From Actinoplanes octamycinicus (GTDB taxonomy: Bacteria > Actinomycetota > Actinomycetes > Mycobacteriales > Micromonosporaceae): DNA of 64,000 nucleotides. The stretch's first letter is position 1; every line of letters begins with the position of its first letter. Shown one piece after another: positions 48,671 to 57,771 of the stretch. A program made the position numbers and the translations under genes. Under the pieces are notes generated by a model. It did no database searches and had not been told where the DNA came from. It was given only the letters and a program-made list of their open reading frames with translations. The stretch lies in the NCBI RefSeq assembly GCF_014205225.1, contig NZ_JACHNB010000001.1, forward strand, positions 9,157,501 through 9,221,500, read 5' to 3'.

Positions 48671-50221
48671 CTACGAGCGCAGCGTCCGCAAGCGGCGGGC
48701 CTCCGCCGGGTCGACGGCCAGCACCGCGGCGAGCAGCTCCTTGGTGTAGGCGTGCCGCGGCTGCTCGTAGACCTCGGCGGTCGGCCCGATCTCGACCACC
48801 GTGCCGTCCTTGAGCACCGCGACCCGGTCGGCGATCTGGCGCAGCACGGCCAGGTCGTGCGAGACGAAGACCAGCGACAGCCCCAGCTCCTCGCGCAGCT
48901 CCTCGAGCAGGGCGAGCACCTGCGCCTGGGTGGTGACGTCCAGCGACGACACCGGTTCGTCGCAGACGATCAGGCGCGGTGCCGGGGCGATCGCCCGGGC
49001 GATGCCGACCCGCTGGCGCATGCCGCCGGAGAGCTGGTGCGGGTACCGGTCGTACTCGCTCGCCGACAGCCCGACCCGGTCCAGCAGGCCCTCGACGCGG
49101 GCGCGCGGATCGCGGACCCCGGCAAGCCGTAACGGGTCGGCGATGCTCTCGCCGACCGTGCGGCGCGGGTTGAGCGACGACAGCGGGTCCTGGAAGACCA
49201 TCTGCACCGACCGCCCCTGCCGCCGCCGGATGTCCGTCCCGTCGAAGGTGATCCGCCCGGAGCTGGGCGCGGTCAGCCCGACCATCATCCGGGCCAGGGT
49301 GGTCTTGCCGGTGCCGGACTCCCCGACGATGCCGAGCGTCTCGCCGGCGTGCACGTCCAGGCTCACCCCGTCGACCGCGCGGATCGGCGGCGGCTTGCGG
49401 AAGGCGCCACGCCGCGGCTGCGGGAAGTGCTTGCGGACGTCCTGAACGCGCAACAACGGCTCGCCGGGGGTGAAGAGCCGCGACGTGGGCCTGGGCACCG
49501 CGTCCAGCAGCGCTCGCGTGTACGGGGCCTCCGGAGCGGACAGCACCGCGGCGGTGCGGCCCTGCTCGACCGCCTTCCCGTGCCGCATCACCACCACCTG
49601 CTCGGTCGAGCCGGCCACCACCCCGAGGTCGTGGCTGATCAGCAGCAGCGCCGCGCCGGTGGTGGCCCGCACCTCGTCGAGCAGGTCGAGGATCTGCGCC
49701 TGCACGGTCACGTCGAGCGCGGTGGTCGGCTCGTCGGCGACGATCAGCCGGGGCCGGCAGGCGATCGCCATCGCGATCAGCGCCCGCTGCCGCATCCCGC
49801 CGGAGAACTGGTGCGGGTACGCCGCCGCCCGCCGGGCCGGGTCGGCGATGTGCACCTGCCCGAGCACCTCGACCGCCCGGTCCCTTGCGGCCTTCCGGGA
49901 CGCCCCGGTGTGCAGCCGGTACACCTCGGCGATCTGGTCGCCGACGGTGTGGAACGGGCTGAGCGCGGTGAGCGGGTCCTGGAACACCATGGTGATCTGC
50001 GAACCGCGGACCGTGGCGGGATCCACCCCGTCGAAATCGATCGTGCCGGACACCGTGCCGCCGCTCAGTCCGAGCAGCGCCAGGGCGGCCGTGCTCTTTC
50101 CGGAGCCGGACTCGCCGACGATGCCCAGCGAGCCGCCGGCCGCCAAGGCGAACGACAGCCCGTCGACCGCCCGCTTGTCGCCGAAGGAGATCCGCAGATC
50201 CTCCACTGTCAACAGTGTCAT
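48671..50221 (-). CDS. Oligopeptide ABC transporter, fused double ATPase
   Basis: A 516-aa protein with two complete ABC ATPase domains, equivalent to DppD and DppF joined. Domain 1 has Walker A GESGSGKST (36-44), signature QFSGGMRQRALI and Walker B RLIVADEPTTALDVT. Domain 2 (from about residue 258) has GESGTGKTT, QLSGGMRQRVGI and RLIVCDEPVSSLDVT. It drives uptake by the two permeases encoded upstream. ATG 50221 overlaps the stop of a 30-codon frame that links it to the permease gene. It is the last gene of the operon. Confidence 0.93.
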   Translation of the reverse strand: MTLLTVEDLRISFGDKRAVDGLSFALAAGGSLGIVGESGSGKSTAALALLGLSGGTVSGTIDFDGVDPATVRGSQITMVFQDPLTALSPFHTVGDQIAEVYRLHTGASRKAARDRAVEVLGQVHIADPARRAAAYPHQFSGGMRQRALIAMAIACRPRLIVADEPTTALDVTVQAQILDLLDEVRATTGAALLLISHDLGVVAGSTEQVVVMRHGKAVEQGRTAAVLSAPEAPYTRALLDAVPRPTSRLFTPGEPLLRVQDVRKHFPQPRRGAFRKPPPIRAVDGVSLDVHAGETLGIVGESGTGKTTLARMMVGLTAPSSGRITFDGTDIRRRQGRSVQMVFQDPLSSLNPRRTVGESIADPLRLAGVRDPRARVEGLLDRVGLSASEYDRYPHQLSGGMRQRVGIARAIAPAPRLIVCDEPVSSLDVTTQAQVLALLEELREELGLSLVFVSHDLAVLRQIADRVAVLKDGTVVEIGPTAEVYEQPRHAYTKELLAAVLAVDPAEARRLRTLRS

Positions 50222-50310
50222 CCCTGAGCCTCCGTCGCGATGCCGTTGCGGCCCTCGCCTGCGAGGTCGTTGTCCGGTTCCACCGGCTGCCGTTCGGTGC
50301 CGCCGGTCAT
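50218..50310 (-). CDS. 30-codon linking reading frame in the peptide ABC operon
   Basis: A 30-aa frame (starting MTGGTERQPVEPDNDLAGEG) whose ATG overlaps the DppB-like stop as ATGA and whose TGA overlaps the ATPase start as ATGA. It exactly bridges the only gap in an otherwise overlapping operon. The peptide is polar with no motif. It may be a true micro-protein, or only a device that lets ribosomes run on to the ATPase gene by termination-reinitiation. Short length makes it uncertain. Confidence 0.45.
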   Translation of the reverse strand: MTGGTERQPVEPDNDLAGEGRNGIATEAQG

Positions 50311-51296
50311 CGCAGCTGCACCCGGGGGTCGACGGCGGCGTAGAGCAGGTCGGCCGCCGCGTTGGCGACCACGATGATCAGGCCGGTGAGCAGGGTGACC
50401 CCGACGACCACCGGCAGGTCGATCTGGTTGACCGCGCCGACCAGCAGCTGACCGATGCCGGGCAGGCCGAACATGGTCTCGGTGAGCACCGCGCTGGTCA
50501 CGATCGCGGCGACGTCCACCGCGGTCAGCGTGACCAGCGGCAGCAGTGCCCCGCGCAGGGCCCGGCGCCAGAGGATCCGGCGTTCCGGGATCCCGTACGC
50601 CCGGGCGGTGCGGATGTGGTCCTCGGCCAGGCTCTCCTGCAGCCCGGCCCGGGTCAGCCGGGCGTACGCCGCGGACTGGATCACCGCGAGCGCGATCCAC
50701 GGCAGCAGCAGGTTCTGCGCCCAGAGCAGCGGATCGGTGGTGAACGGGACGTAGCTGGGGAACGGCAGCCACTGCAGGTGCACGCAGAAGAGCAGGAGCA
50801 GCAGCAGCCCGACCAGGAAGACCGGGACCGCGTAGCCGGCCAGCACCAGGCCGTTGACGATCCGGTCGAGCCAGCGGAACCGGCGGGCGCCGGAGAGCAG
50901 GCCGGCGCCGATGCCGACCGCCAGCGACAGGATCTCGGCGCCCAGGGCCAGCGAGAAGGAGACCGGGAGCCGGTCCATCAGCAGCGCGGTGACCGGCTGC
51001 GAGGTCTCGAAGGAGTAGCCGAGGCAGGGGGCCGGGCAGTGCCGGACGTCCGGGCCGAGCGAGTAGTCCCGGCCGGCGACGATGCCCTGCAGGTAGTGCC
51101 AGTACTGGGTGGCGACCGGGTCGGCCAGGCCCATCGCCTCGCGCACGTCGGCGAGGCGTTCCGGGGTGCAGCCCTTGCCGCAGGCCAGCACGGCCGGGTC
51201 GGACGGCGCCAGGTAGAACAGCGCGTAGATCAGGGCGGAGAGGGTGAGCAGGACGAGCACGCCGCCGGCGATCCGCCGCCCGAGGTAGCCGATCAT
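50307..51296 (-). CDS. Oligopeptide ABC permease, DppB-like
   Basis: A 329-aa permease: first helix MIGYLGRRIAGGVLVLLTLSALIYALF, then an outer loop of ~90 residues with four Cys (LACGKGCTPE and RHCPAPCLGY), then five helices and the EAA-like loop HIRTARAYGIPERRILWRRALRGALLPLVT. The four-Cys loop is longer than in most DppB proteins and may hold two disulfides. ATG 51296 overlaps the stop of the DppC-like gene. Confidence 0.92.
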   Translation of the reverse strand: MIGYLGRRIAGGVLVLLTLSALIYALFYLAPSDPAVLACGKGCTPERLADVREAMGLADPVATQYWHYLQGIVAGRDYSLGPDVRHCPAPCLGYSFETSQPVTALLMDRLPVSFSLALGAEILSLAVGIGAGLLSGARRFRWLDRIVNGLVLAGYAVPVFLVGLLLLLLFCVHLQWLPFPSYVPFTTDPLLWAQNLLLPWIALAVIQSAAYARLTRAGLQESLAEDHIRTARAYGIPERRILWRRALRGALLPLVTLTAVDVAAIVTSAVLTETMFGLPGIGQLLVGAVNQIDLPVVVGVTLLTGLIIVVANAAADLLYAAVDPRVQLR

Positions 51297-52177
51297 CGCA
51301 GCACCTCGCGCTGCCGCGGGTCGAGCACCCGGCGCAGGCCGTTGGCGACCAGCACGAAGGAGAGCAGGGTGAGGAACAGGAGGAGCCCCGGGAGGAAGAC
51401 GTACATCGGGTCGGCCCGGAACCAGGTGGTCGCGCTGGACAGCATCTGGCCCCAGGACGGGGTGGGCGGGCGCACGCCGACGCCGAGGAAGGAGAGCCCG
51501 GCCTCGACCACCATGTTGGTGGGCAGCAGCAGGGCGGCGTAGGTGAGGATCGGGGCGGTCAGGCCGGGCAGGATCTCCCGCCGGGCGACCCGCCACCAGG
51601 GCGCGCCGGCCACCTGGGCGGCCGCCACGTAGTCGCGGGTGCGCAGGGTGAGGGTCTCGCCGCGGCTGATCCGGGCGGTGCCGCCCCAGCCGAGCACCGC
51701 GATCACCACGGCCAGCAGCAGCGGCCGGGGCCAGTCCTGCGGCACGATGGCGAGCAGCGCGATCGCCATCACCAGCACCGGCACCGACAGCACCAGGTCG
51801 ATCAGCCGGCTCAGCCCGGCGTCCGCCCAGCGGCCGCCGAGCCCGGCCGCCACCCCGACGGTCACGCCGAGCAGCACCTCGAGGAAGGTGGCGGCGACCG
51901 CGACGCCGACCGACACCTGCGCGCCGTGCACCAGCCGGGCGAACAGGTCCCGGCCGGTCCCGGGCTCGACGCCGAGCCAGTGCTCGCCGCTGATCCCGCC
52001 GAACGACCCGATCGGCACGCCGCCGCGCGCCGAGTCGAGCAGCGTGTCGTGGTACGTCGTGTAGTCCTGCCCGGCGAGCCCGGCCAGGAGCGGCGCGGTG
52101 ACCGCGACCAGCACCATGCCGGCCGCGATCACCGCCCCCACGACGAAGCCGCGGTCCCTGCGGAGCTCACGGATCAC
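51293..52177 (-). CDS. Oligopeptide ABC permease, DppC-like
   Basis: A 294-aa permease with the N-terminal helix (FVVGAVIAAGMVLVAVTAPLLAGL), the DppC-type outer loop EHWLGVEPGTGRDLFARLVHG and the ATPase-contact loop RDYVAAAQVAGAPWWRVARREILP. GTG 52177 overlaps the stop of the binding-protein gene. It pairs with the DppB-like subunit. Confidence 0.92.
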   Translation of the reverse strand: MIRELRRDRGFVVGAVIAAGMVLVAVTAPLLAGLAGQDYTTYHDTLLDSARGGVPIGSFGGISGEHWLGVEPGTGRDLFARLVHGAQVSVGVAVAATFLEVLLGVTVGVAAGLGGRWADAGLSRLIDLVLSVPVLVMAIALLAIVPQDWPRPLLLAVVIAVLGWGGTARISRGETLTLRTRDYVAAAQVAGAPWWRVARREILPGLTAPILTYAALLLPTNMVVEAGLSFLGVGVRPPTPSWGQMLSSATTWFRADPMYVFLPGLLLFLTLLSFVLVANGLRRVLDPRQREVLR

Positions 52178-53871
52178 TTGACCGAGATCCGGGCGATGTC
52201 GAGCTGCCCGCGCCAGCCGTCGGCGTACGCGTTCTTGACGTTCTTGCCGTAGAGGTAGACGTCCTTCTCGTAGGTCAGCGGGATGACCAGCGCCAGCTTG
52301 CCGATCTTGGCGTCCAGGGCGCCCCAGCGCGCGGCCGCCGCGGCCGGGTCGGTGAGCGCGTTGATCGCGTCGATCTCGGCGTTCACCGCGGGGTCGTTGT
52401 ACTGCGCCAGGTTGAAGTTGCCGCCCGCGGTGATGATCTGCCGGCCGTCGAAGATCGGGATCAGGAACGGGCCGCCGGACGGCCAGTCCGCGCCCCAGGT
52501 GGTGAGCACCAGGCCGGGCTGGGTGGCCGGCTTGCCGATCACGTCCCGGTAGGTCGCGGCGTCGATCGCGTTCAGCTTGACCGTGACGCCGGCCTGCTTG
52601 AACGCCTCCTGCACGGCGGCCGCCACCTTCGGGCCGATGCCCTCGCTGTCGTCGTTCTCGTGGGTGACCTCGACGGTCAGATCGGTCAGGCCGGCCTCGG
52701 CGAGGACCTGCTTGGCCTTGGCCGGGTCACCGCTCGCGCCGGCCGGGAAGTAGTCGTAGGGCTGCTGACCGAGCGCCTTCTGCGGGGGCAGGAAGGTGGT
52801 CGAGGCGCCCTGCACCGCGGAACCGCCGAGCGCGTTGACCACGGAGGTGCGGTTGATCGCGTACGACAGCGCCTCCCGCACCTTGGGGTTGTCGAACGGC
52901 GCCTTCTTGGTGTTGAACGCCAGGTAGAGCGTCGACGGGAACTCGCCGCGGGTGACCCGCTTGTCCAGCTCGGAGCCGGTGCCCAGCTGGGCGAGCTGCT
53001 CCGGGCCGACGACCGCGTCGGTGGTGACCGCGTTGGCGTCCTGGCCGGCGCCGGTGACCAGGCGCTGGTTGATCACCGCGGCGTCCAGCCCGGAGGTCAC
53101 CTCGATCCGGTCCGGGCAGGCGTACCGAAGCTCGTCGATCTTGGTCGACCAGTGCTTGTTGCGCACCAGGACCAGCGACTTCTTCGGCTCGTAGGACTCC
53201 ACCTGGTAGGGGCCGGAGGAGATCGGGTGCTTCTCGTAGTCGACGCCGGAGTCCTTGGCCTTGGGGACCGGCGCGAACTGGGTGGCGGTGGCCAGGAACG
53301 GGAAGTCGCCCTCCGGCTTGCGCAGCTTGAAGATGATCGTCTTGTCGTCCGGCGTCTCGATCGACTTGATGCCGTCCGGCTGCTTGTACGGCCCCTGGTA
53401 GTCGGCCGCCCCGTCCAGCCAGTCGCGCAGGTAGGGCGCGCCGCCGGGCAGCTCGGGGGCGAACGAGCGCTCGATGCCGTACTTCACGTCCTTCGCGGTG
53501 ATCGGCGTGCCGTCCTCGAAGAAGATGTCGTCGCGCAGGTGGTAGGTCCAGATCTTGGCGCCGTCGGACGGGGTGCCCAGGTCGGTCGCCAGGTCCGGGG
53601 CGGCCTTGGCGCCGGCCTCGCCGGGCTGCCGGTTGCGGGTGGTCAGCGTGCGGAAGAGCAGCGACGGCAGGTTGCCGCCGCCGGAGGTGTAGAGCCGGGC
53701 GGGGTCGAGGTGGTTGATGCCACCCTGGTTGAGCACCGTCAGCGTGCCACCCTGGCAGGTCGCCGGGTCGAAGGCCGCGGTGGAGGTGGTGGTGGATCCG
53801 TCACCACCACCTCCCTGGCAGCCGGCGAGGAGCACGGTCACGGACAGGACGGCAGGAACCAACTTACGCAT
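52174..53871 (-). CDS. Oligopeptide-binding lipoprotein, family 5
   Basis: A 565-aa ABC solute-binding lipoprotein (SBP_bac_5). The signal MRKLVPAVLSVTVLLAGC has lipobox L-A-G-C (Cys18), followed by a Gly/Ser/Thr linker. Family pieces are GGTLTVLNQGGINHLDPARLYTSGG, TPITAKDVKYGIERSFAPEL and NPKVREALSYAINRTSVVNAL. It binds peptides or similar compounds at the cell surface and is the first gene of the operon (binding protein, two permeases, linking frame, double ATPase). Confidence 0.93.
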   Translation of the reverse strand: MRKLVPAVLSVTVLLAGCQGGGGDGSTTTSTAAFDPATCQGGTLTVLNQGGINHLDPARLYTSGGGNLPSLLFRTLTTRNRQPGEAGAKAAPDLATDLGTPSDGAKIWTYHLRDDIFFEDGTPITAKDVKYGIERSFAPELPGGAPYLRDWLDGAADYQGPYKQPDGIKSIETPDDKTIIFKLRKPEGDFPFLATATQFAPVPKAKDSGVDYEKHPISSGPYQVESYEPKKSLVLVRNKHWSTKIDELRYACPDRIEVTSGLDAAVINQRLVTGAGQDANAVTTDAVVGPEQLAQLGTGSELDKRVTRGEFPSTLYLAFNTKKAPFDNPKVREALSYAINRTSVVNALGGSAVQGASTTFLPPQKALGQQPYDYFPAGASGDPAKAKQVLAEAGLTDLTVEVTHENDDSEGIGPKVAAAVQEAFKQAGVTVKLNAIDAATYRDVIGKPATQPGLVLTTWGADWPSGGPFLIPIFDGRQIITAGGNFNLAQYNDPAVNAEIDAINALTDPAAAAARWGALDAKIGKLALVIPLTYEKDVYLYGKNVKNAYADGWRGQLDIARISVK

Positions 53872-53899
53872 GCCCGGTAACCTACCTCACCGATAGGCT

Positions 53900-56113
53900 T
53901 TAAGCACTATCGGTCCGGACATGGTCGAACGACGCGGTCGCCCCGGTCGCGTTCATCGACACCAGCCCGATCCGGTACGGCCCGGTGTGCGGTTGCGTCC
54001 ACACCCCGGCCCAGGTCCAGGTCACTCCGTCGACACTGGACGCCGCGCGTACCTCGTCCTCGTTGTTCACCTGGTCGAAGTGGTAGCGCAGCCGCAGCCA
54101 GGTGGTCCCGGCCGCCGGCCCGCCGAACATCGGCGCGTTGGCCACCGCGGTCCCCCGCTGCCCCTCCTTGCCGAACTCCACCTGGTGGGTCACCTCGCTG
54201 GTCCCGGCCAGCGGCAGCACCGAGTGCGCGAGCTTGAAGTACTTGTCGTCGTTCTGGTAGAGCAGCAGCCCGGCCTGCTGGTTGCCGCGCGTCCCGTCGA
54301 AGGTCAGCTTGGTCTCCACCGTGAAGTCCCCGGCCGGGGCGTCGCGGAGCAGCACCGACGCGGTGTTGGTCCCGGTGTACAGCTCGGTCGCCTGGGTCGG
54401 CCAGACCAGCGCGTCCCCGGTCAGCGTGGTGTCGTTCCGGCCGCGCAGCCAGCTCCACGCCGGGTCGCTCCCGGTGAACTCGTCGGAGTAGGCCGGCAGT
54501 TGCGCGCCCGGCTGCGGGTCGGCGAGCCGCTGGGTGACCGGGCGGTAGAGCGGGGTCGCGCCGAGGTTGTCCGCGCCGGCGCCGGCCGCGGTTGCCGCCG
54601 CGCCGATCCGGCCGGAGGTCGGGACCGCGCTGGGCAGGGTCAGCGCGACGGTGGCGACCGCGTCCCGCAGCCGGTCCGCGGAGACTTCCACGGTCAGCTT
54701 CCGGCCGCGCCGCTCGGCGGCCACGGTGTGCCAGGTGCCGTAGGAGAAGCCGGCCGGCAGGGCCGCGGTCGTGTCAGTGCGCTTCCCCTGGACGGTCACC
54801 GCCACGTCCAGCCGCCGCGTCGCCTGGTCCAGCCACGCGACCACGTGGTTTCGCGGGTCGGTGTAGGAGATGACCAGCCCGGCCCCGGAGCGGACGTCAC
54901 CCTCCACCCGTACGTCGCCGGAAGCGGCCTTGGTGCTCAGCGAGAAGGACGCCTTCGGCGCGGACAGATACTCGCCGGAGTCCGGATCGGTGGCGACCGG
55001 CCAGGTCTTGTCCCAGCCGGTGCCCCGGTGCACGGTTGGCGTGCTGACCGGCGCGGGTTGCGCCGTGTCGGACGCCCCGGCGCCGGCCCGGACCACCGGC
55101 CAGCCGCCGATCCAGTCCAGGCGGTCGATCATCAGCGGCCGCCGGGTGAGGTTCAGGGTGGCCCCGTTCGCGCCGGTGACCGGCGGGAAGTCCGGGTCGC
55201 CGGCCGGGATCGCGTGGTAGACCAGCCAGTCCTGCCCGGCCAGGTCGGTGGCGAGCGCGTTGTGCCCGGGCCCGATCCAGCGGTTCCCGCTGGCCGCCAG
55301 CACGATGCCGTCCTTGCTGGTCAGCGCCATCAGGTCGAGGCCGCTCGGGGTGACGAACGGTCCGCGCGGGCTGGTCGACCGGCCCACCTTGACGGTGTAG
55401 CCGCTGAACGCCCCGTCGCAGCAGCCGGCGTCGGAGAAGAACAGGTAGTACCAGCCGTCGCGGCGCACCACGAACGACCCCTCGGCCCGCCGGCCCCGGC
55501 CCACCTGGGTGACCGCGCCGACCCGGCCCAGGCCGTCCGCGGTCAGCTGCTGCACGCAGAGCGTGTCGTAGCTGCCCCAGTACAGGTAGTGGGTCCCGTC
55601 GGTGTCGGTGAACAGCGCCTGGTCGATGGTGCCGGTCGGGCAGCCGCTGTCGGACGGCCGGACCAGCAGCCCGCGGTCGGTCCACGGCCCCACCGGGGTC
55701 GCGCCGGTGAGCAGCGCGATGCCGCCGTTGGAGAGCGCATAGGTCAGGTGGTAGCGGCCATCCAGGTAGCGGATGTCCGGCGCCCAGGCCCGCGTGCTCG
55801 CCGCCCAGTAGGCGGGTGTGACGGTGATCGCGTCCGCCGCATACGTCCAGTGGACGAGATCGGGCGACGACAGGATCGGCAGGATGTGCTCGCCGGTCTC
55901 GCCCCGGCTGTGGAAGATCGGGTTGGTGGTGCCGTAGGCGTACCAGGTCCCGTCCTTGCCGCGGATCACCGCCGGATCCGGGAAGGTGTCCACGGTCCCG
56001 GCGCTGACCGGGTTGGTGTAGGTGGCGGGGGCGGCGGCGGCCCGCGCTCGGGCAGGCGTCGTCAGCCCGGCCAGCAGCGTCACCGCGACCGCCAGGCAAG
56101 CGCGTAATTTCAT
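53900..56113 (-). CDS. Secreted GH43 enzyme with LamG-like and DUF1349-type modules
   Basis: A 737-aa exported enzyme: signal peptide of ~27 residues, a GH43 propeller (about 30-330), a concanavalin-like sandwich (about 345-520) and a C-terminal beta-sandwich (about 540-735) of the DUF1349/GH43_C2 type (QQAGLLLYQNDDKYFKLAHS). Catalytic residues fit Asp in DTFPDPAVIRG, Asp in GTIDQALFTD and Glu in RRAEGSFVVRR. Such multimodular GH43 proteins act on arabinan or arabinoxylan side chains. Start ATG 56113. It stands between the peptide ABC operon and a small NTF2-like gene, all reverse strand. Confidence 0.88.
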   Translation of the reverse strand: MKLRACLAVAVTLLAGLTTPARARAAAAPATYTNPVSAGTVDTFPDPAVIRGKDGTWYAYGTTNPIFHSRGETGEHILPILSSPDLVHWTYAADAITVTPAYWAASTRAWAPDIRYLDGRYHLTYALSNGGIALLTGATPVGPWTDRGLLVRPSDSGCPTGTIDQALFTDTDGTHYLYWGSYDTLCVQQLTADGLGRVGAVTQVGRGRRAEGSFVVRRDGWYYLFFSDAGCCDGAFSGYTVKVGRSTSPRGPFVTPSGLDLMALTSKDGIVLAASGNRWIGPGHNALATDLAGQDWLVYHAIPAGDPDFPPVTGANGATLNLTRRPLMIDRLDWIGGWPVVRAGAGASDTAQPAPVSTPTVHRGTGWDKTWPVATDPDSGEYLSAPKASFSLSTKAASGDVRVEGDVRSGAGLVISYTDPRNHVVAWLDQATRRLDVAVTVQGKRTDTTAALPAGFSYGTWHTVAAERRGRKLTVEVSADRLRDAVATVALTLPSAVPTSGRIGAAATAAGAGADNLGATPLYRPVTQRLADPQPGAQLPAYSDEFTGSDPAWSWLRGRNDTTLTGDALVWPTQATELYTGTNTASVLLRDAPAGDFTVETKLTFDGTRGNQQAGLLLYQNDDKYFKLAHSVLPLAGTSEVTHQVEFGKEGQRGTAVANAPMFGGPAAGTTWLRLRYHFDQVNNEDEVRAASSVDGVTWTWAGVWTQPHTGPYRIGLVSMNATGATASFDHVRTDSA

Positions 56114-56171
56114 ACCGGGAAGCTAGGACTGGGGCAATTTTTCCAGCAACAACCCGGCATATTCACATCCG

Positions 56172-56516
56172 TTACACCTGATCCGGGGCGGTCATCGGCT
56201 GCGAGACGTCCCAGTGCTCGACGATCAGGTCGTCCGCGAAGCGCCACACGTCGACCACCGCCTCGCCGAGACCGCCCTCCGGCGGGATCAGCTGGTAGTG
56301 GGCCACCACGAAGATGTCGTCGGCGATCACCCGCTTGAGGTCGATCGTGGAGTTGACCAGCGGGCCGCTCTTGGTGAACTCGATCCACGCGTCCTTGTCC
56401 CGCGGGCTCGACGGGTCGTGGTTGACGAAGTCCGCGCCGATCACCTCGTTCAGCACGTCGAGGTCACCGGCGGCGAACCGGCCGAACGCGTCCAGGAAGA
56501 TGTCCTTGATGCTCAT
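56172..56516 (-). CDS. SnoaL-like ester cyclase family protein
   Basis: A 114-aa NTF2-fold protein: helix IKDIFLDAFGRFAAGDLDVLNEVI, then FVNHDPSSPRDKDAW with the His-Asp region of SnoaL-type cyclases, then IFVVAHYQLIPPE and VDVWRFADDLIVEHWDVSQ. The VDxxRxxDGxIxEHWD-like ending is the hallmark of the predicted ester cyclase / SnoaL group. Substrate unknown. Confidence 0.85.
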   Translation of the reverse strand: MSIKDIFLDAFGRFAAGDLDVLNEVIGADFVNHDPSSPRDKDAWIEFTKSGPLVNSTIDLKRVIADDIFVVAHYQLIPPEGGLGEAVVDVWRFADDLIVEHWDVSQPMTAPDQV

Positions 56517-56791
56517 GCCGGAACCATGGCATCGCCGCGGCCGGCCCGTCGATTACCCCAGCGGTAACCACCGCCCATAGCACCGGGCCCGGACCGCGCG
56601 CGGCAGAATCGGACATTTCTGCCCGGAAAGCCGGTCCGGTGATGCGCTGATCGGACAAATGGCGGGTACCCGTGAGCGGGTCGAGTGCCGATATCACGGA
56701 ATCCGGACCTGCCGAAACGTACGTTTCCTCTCGGCGCCCGGCCATTTTCCGGGCGCCTTTCCCATTCACTTTCCGCTGTCGGAGGACATCG

Positions 56792-57406
56792 ATGCTGAGC
56801 ACGATCACCGCGGGCGCCCTGCTGCTCTCCACACTGGGCGGGACGCCCGCCCCGCCACCGCTGGACAAGATGGTCATCGACGTGGTCGCGACGAACGGCT
56901 CCGGCTGTCCGGACAAGACCGCCAAGGTGCAGGTGTCGCCGGACAACACCGCGTTCACCGTGACGTACAGCGACTTCGTCGCCCAGGTCGGCCCGGACGC
57001 CGGGCCCACCGACTTCCGGAAGAACTGCCAGATGGCCCTCAACGTGCACGTGCCGCAGGGATACACCTACGCGGTGGCCGGCGCCGACTACCGCGGCTTC
57101 GGTCATCTGGAGGCCGGCGCGACCGGCTCGGAGACCGCGTTCTACTACTTCCAGGGCGAGTCGCACACCACCCGGATCCGGCACGACTTCAAGGGCTGGA
57201 TGGACACCGACTGGCAGCACACCGACCGCGTCGAGGTCGGCTCGCTCTCCTTCCTCCCCTGCGGCGAGCAGCGCTACCTGAACGTCAACACCGAGCTGCG
57301 GGTGAACGCCGGCACCTCGTCCCGCAAGACCACCAGCTTCCTCACCATGGACTCCACCGACGCCAGCCTGCAGACCGTCTACCACGTCTCCTGGCTCAAG
57401 TGCTGA
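56792..57406 (+). CDS. Secreted DUF4360 protein
   Basis: A 204-aa protein; ATG 56792 has GGAGG 6 bases before it, although the frame is open upstream. The short signal (MLSTITAGALLLSTLGG) ends near PAP. The mature domain shows the DUF4360 pattern: VATNGSGCPDKTAKVQVSPDNTAFTVTYSDF, then RKNCQMALNVHVPQGYTYAV and late LSFLPCGEQRYLNVNTELRV with four Cys overall. Function is unknown; these are small exported beta-rich proteins found in actinomycetes and fungi. Confidence 0.88.
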   Translation: MLSTITAGALLLSTLGGTPAPPPLDKMVIDVVATNGSGCPDKTAKVQVSPDNTAFTVTYSDFVAQVGPDAGPTDFRKNCQMALNVHVPQGYTYAVAGADYRGFGHLEAGATGSETAFYYFQGESHTTRIRHDFKGWMDTDWQHTDRVEVGSLSFLPCGEQRYLNVNTELRVNAGTSSRKTTSFLTMDSTDASLQTVYHVSWLKC

Positions 57407-57449
57407 CCCCCGCACCGAGCAACCCATAACCTTCACGATCAAAACCGGG

Positions 57450-57625
57450 ATCTCGTACGACTTGTCGTTCCCGGCCTGGACAGCACGCAAGGCCGCACCA
57501 CCCCGGACCGCCACGCGTGTCATGCGGATCCGCCGCTGCCCACGGTCGCCGCGGAGGTCCCGCCGCCCGGCCCGCGGCGCGAGGTCCGCCGTGCCACCGG
57601 ACCGCGACGCGCCTCGCGGCCGCTC
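57450..57625. repeat. Degenerate relative of the giant palindrome
   Basis: This gap shares with the element at 4170-4376 the pieces GTACGACTT, then CCGGACCGCCACGCG, a GTC-TGCGG-TCCGC series (57503-57533), and CCGCGGCGCG with nearby GTCCG. Order and spacing are similar, but pairing of its own two halves is largely lost. It runs directly into palindrome copy D. No gene is seen between 57407 and 57771. Confidence 0.55.
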
Positions 57626-57678
57626 GGCTGGGCGTCAGGGGTGTCTCGGGGTACCCGAGACACCCCTGACTACCAGCC
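57626..57678. repeat. Palindromic repeat family, copy D (25-bp stem, two mismatches)
   Basis: Arms 57626-57650 and 57654-57678 pair except at two adjacent bases; loop GTA. The left arm starts with the same GGCTGGGCGTCAGGGG and GTGTCTCGG as copy A, about 46 kb away. Unlike the other copies, it lies between two genes on the same strand. Confidence 0.9.
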
Positions 57679-57729
57679 GGACCACCGCAAGACGCGCCAC
57701 GGGCCGGGCCGACCGCTAACAGACGGCGA

Positions 57730-57756
57730 CCAGTACTTGACATTCACTAGTACTGG
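57730..57756. promoter_or_regulatory. PadR-type operator
   Basis: CCAGTACT (57730-57737) and AGTACTGG (57749-57756) are exact inverted arms with 11 bases between, 15 bases before the GTG start of the PadR gene. The spacing suits autorepression by a PadR dimer. Confidence 0.85.
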
Positions 57757-57771
57757 GTCAAGCATAGAAGT

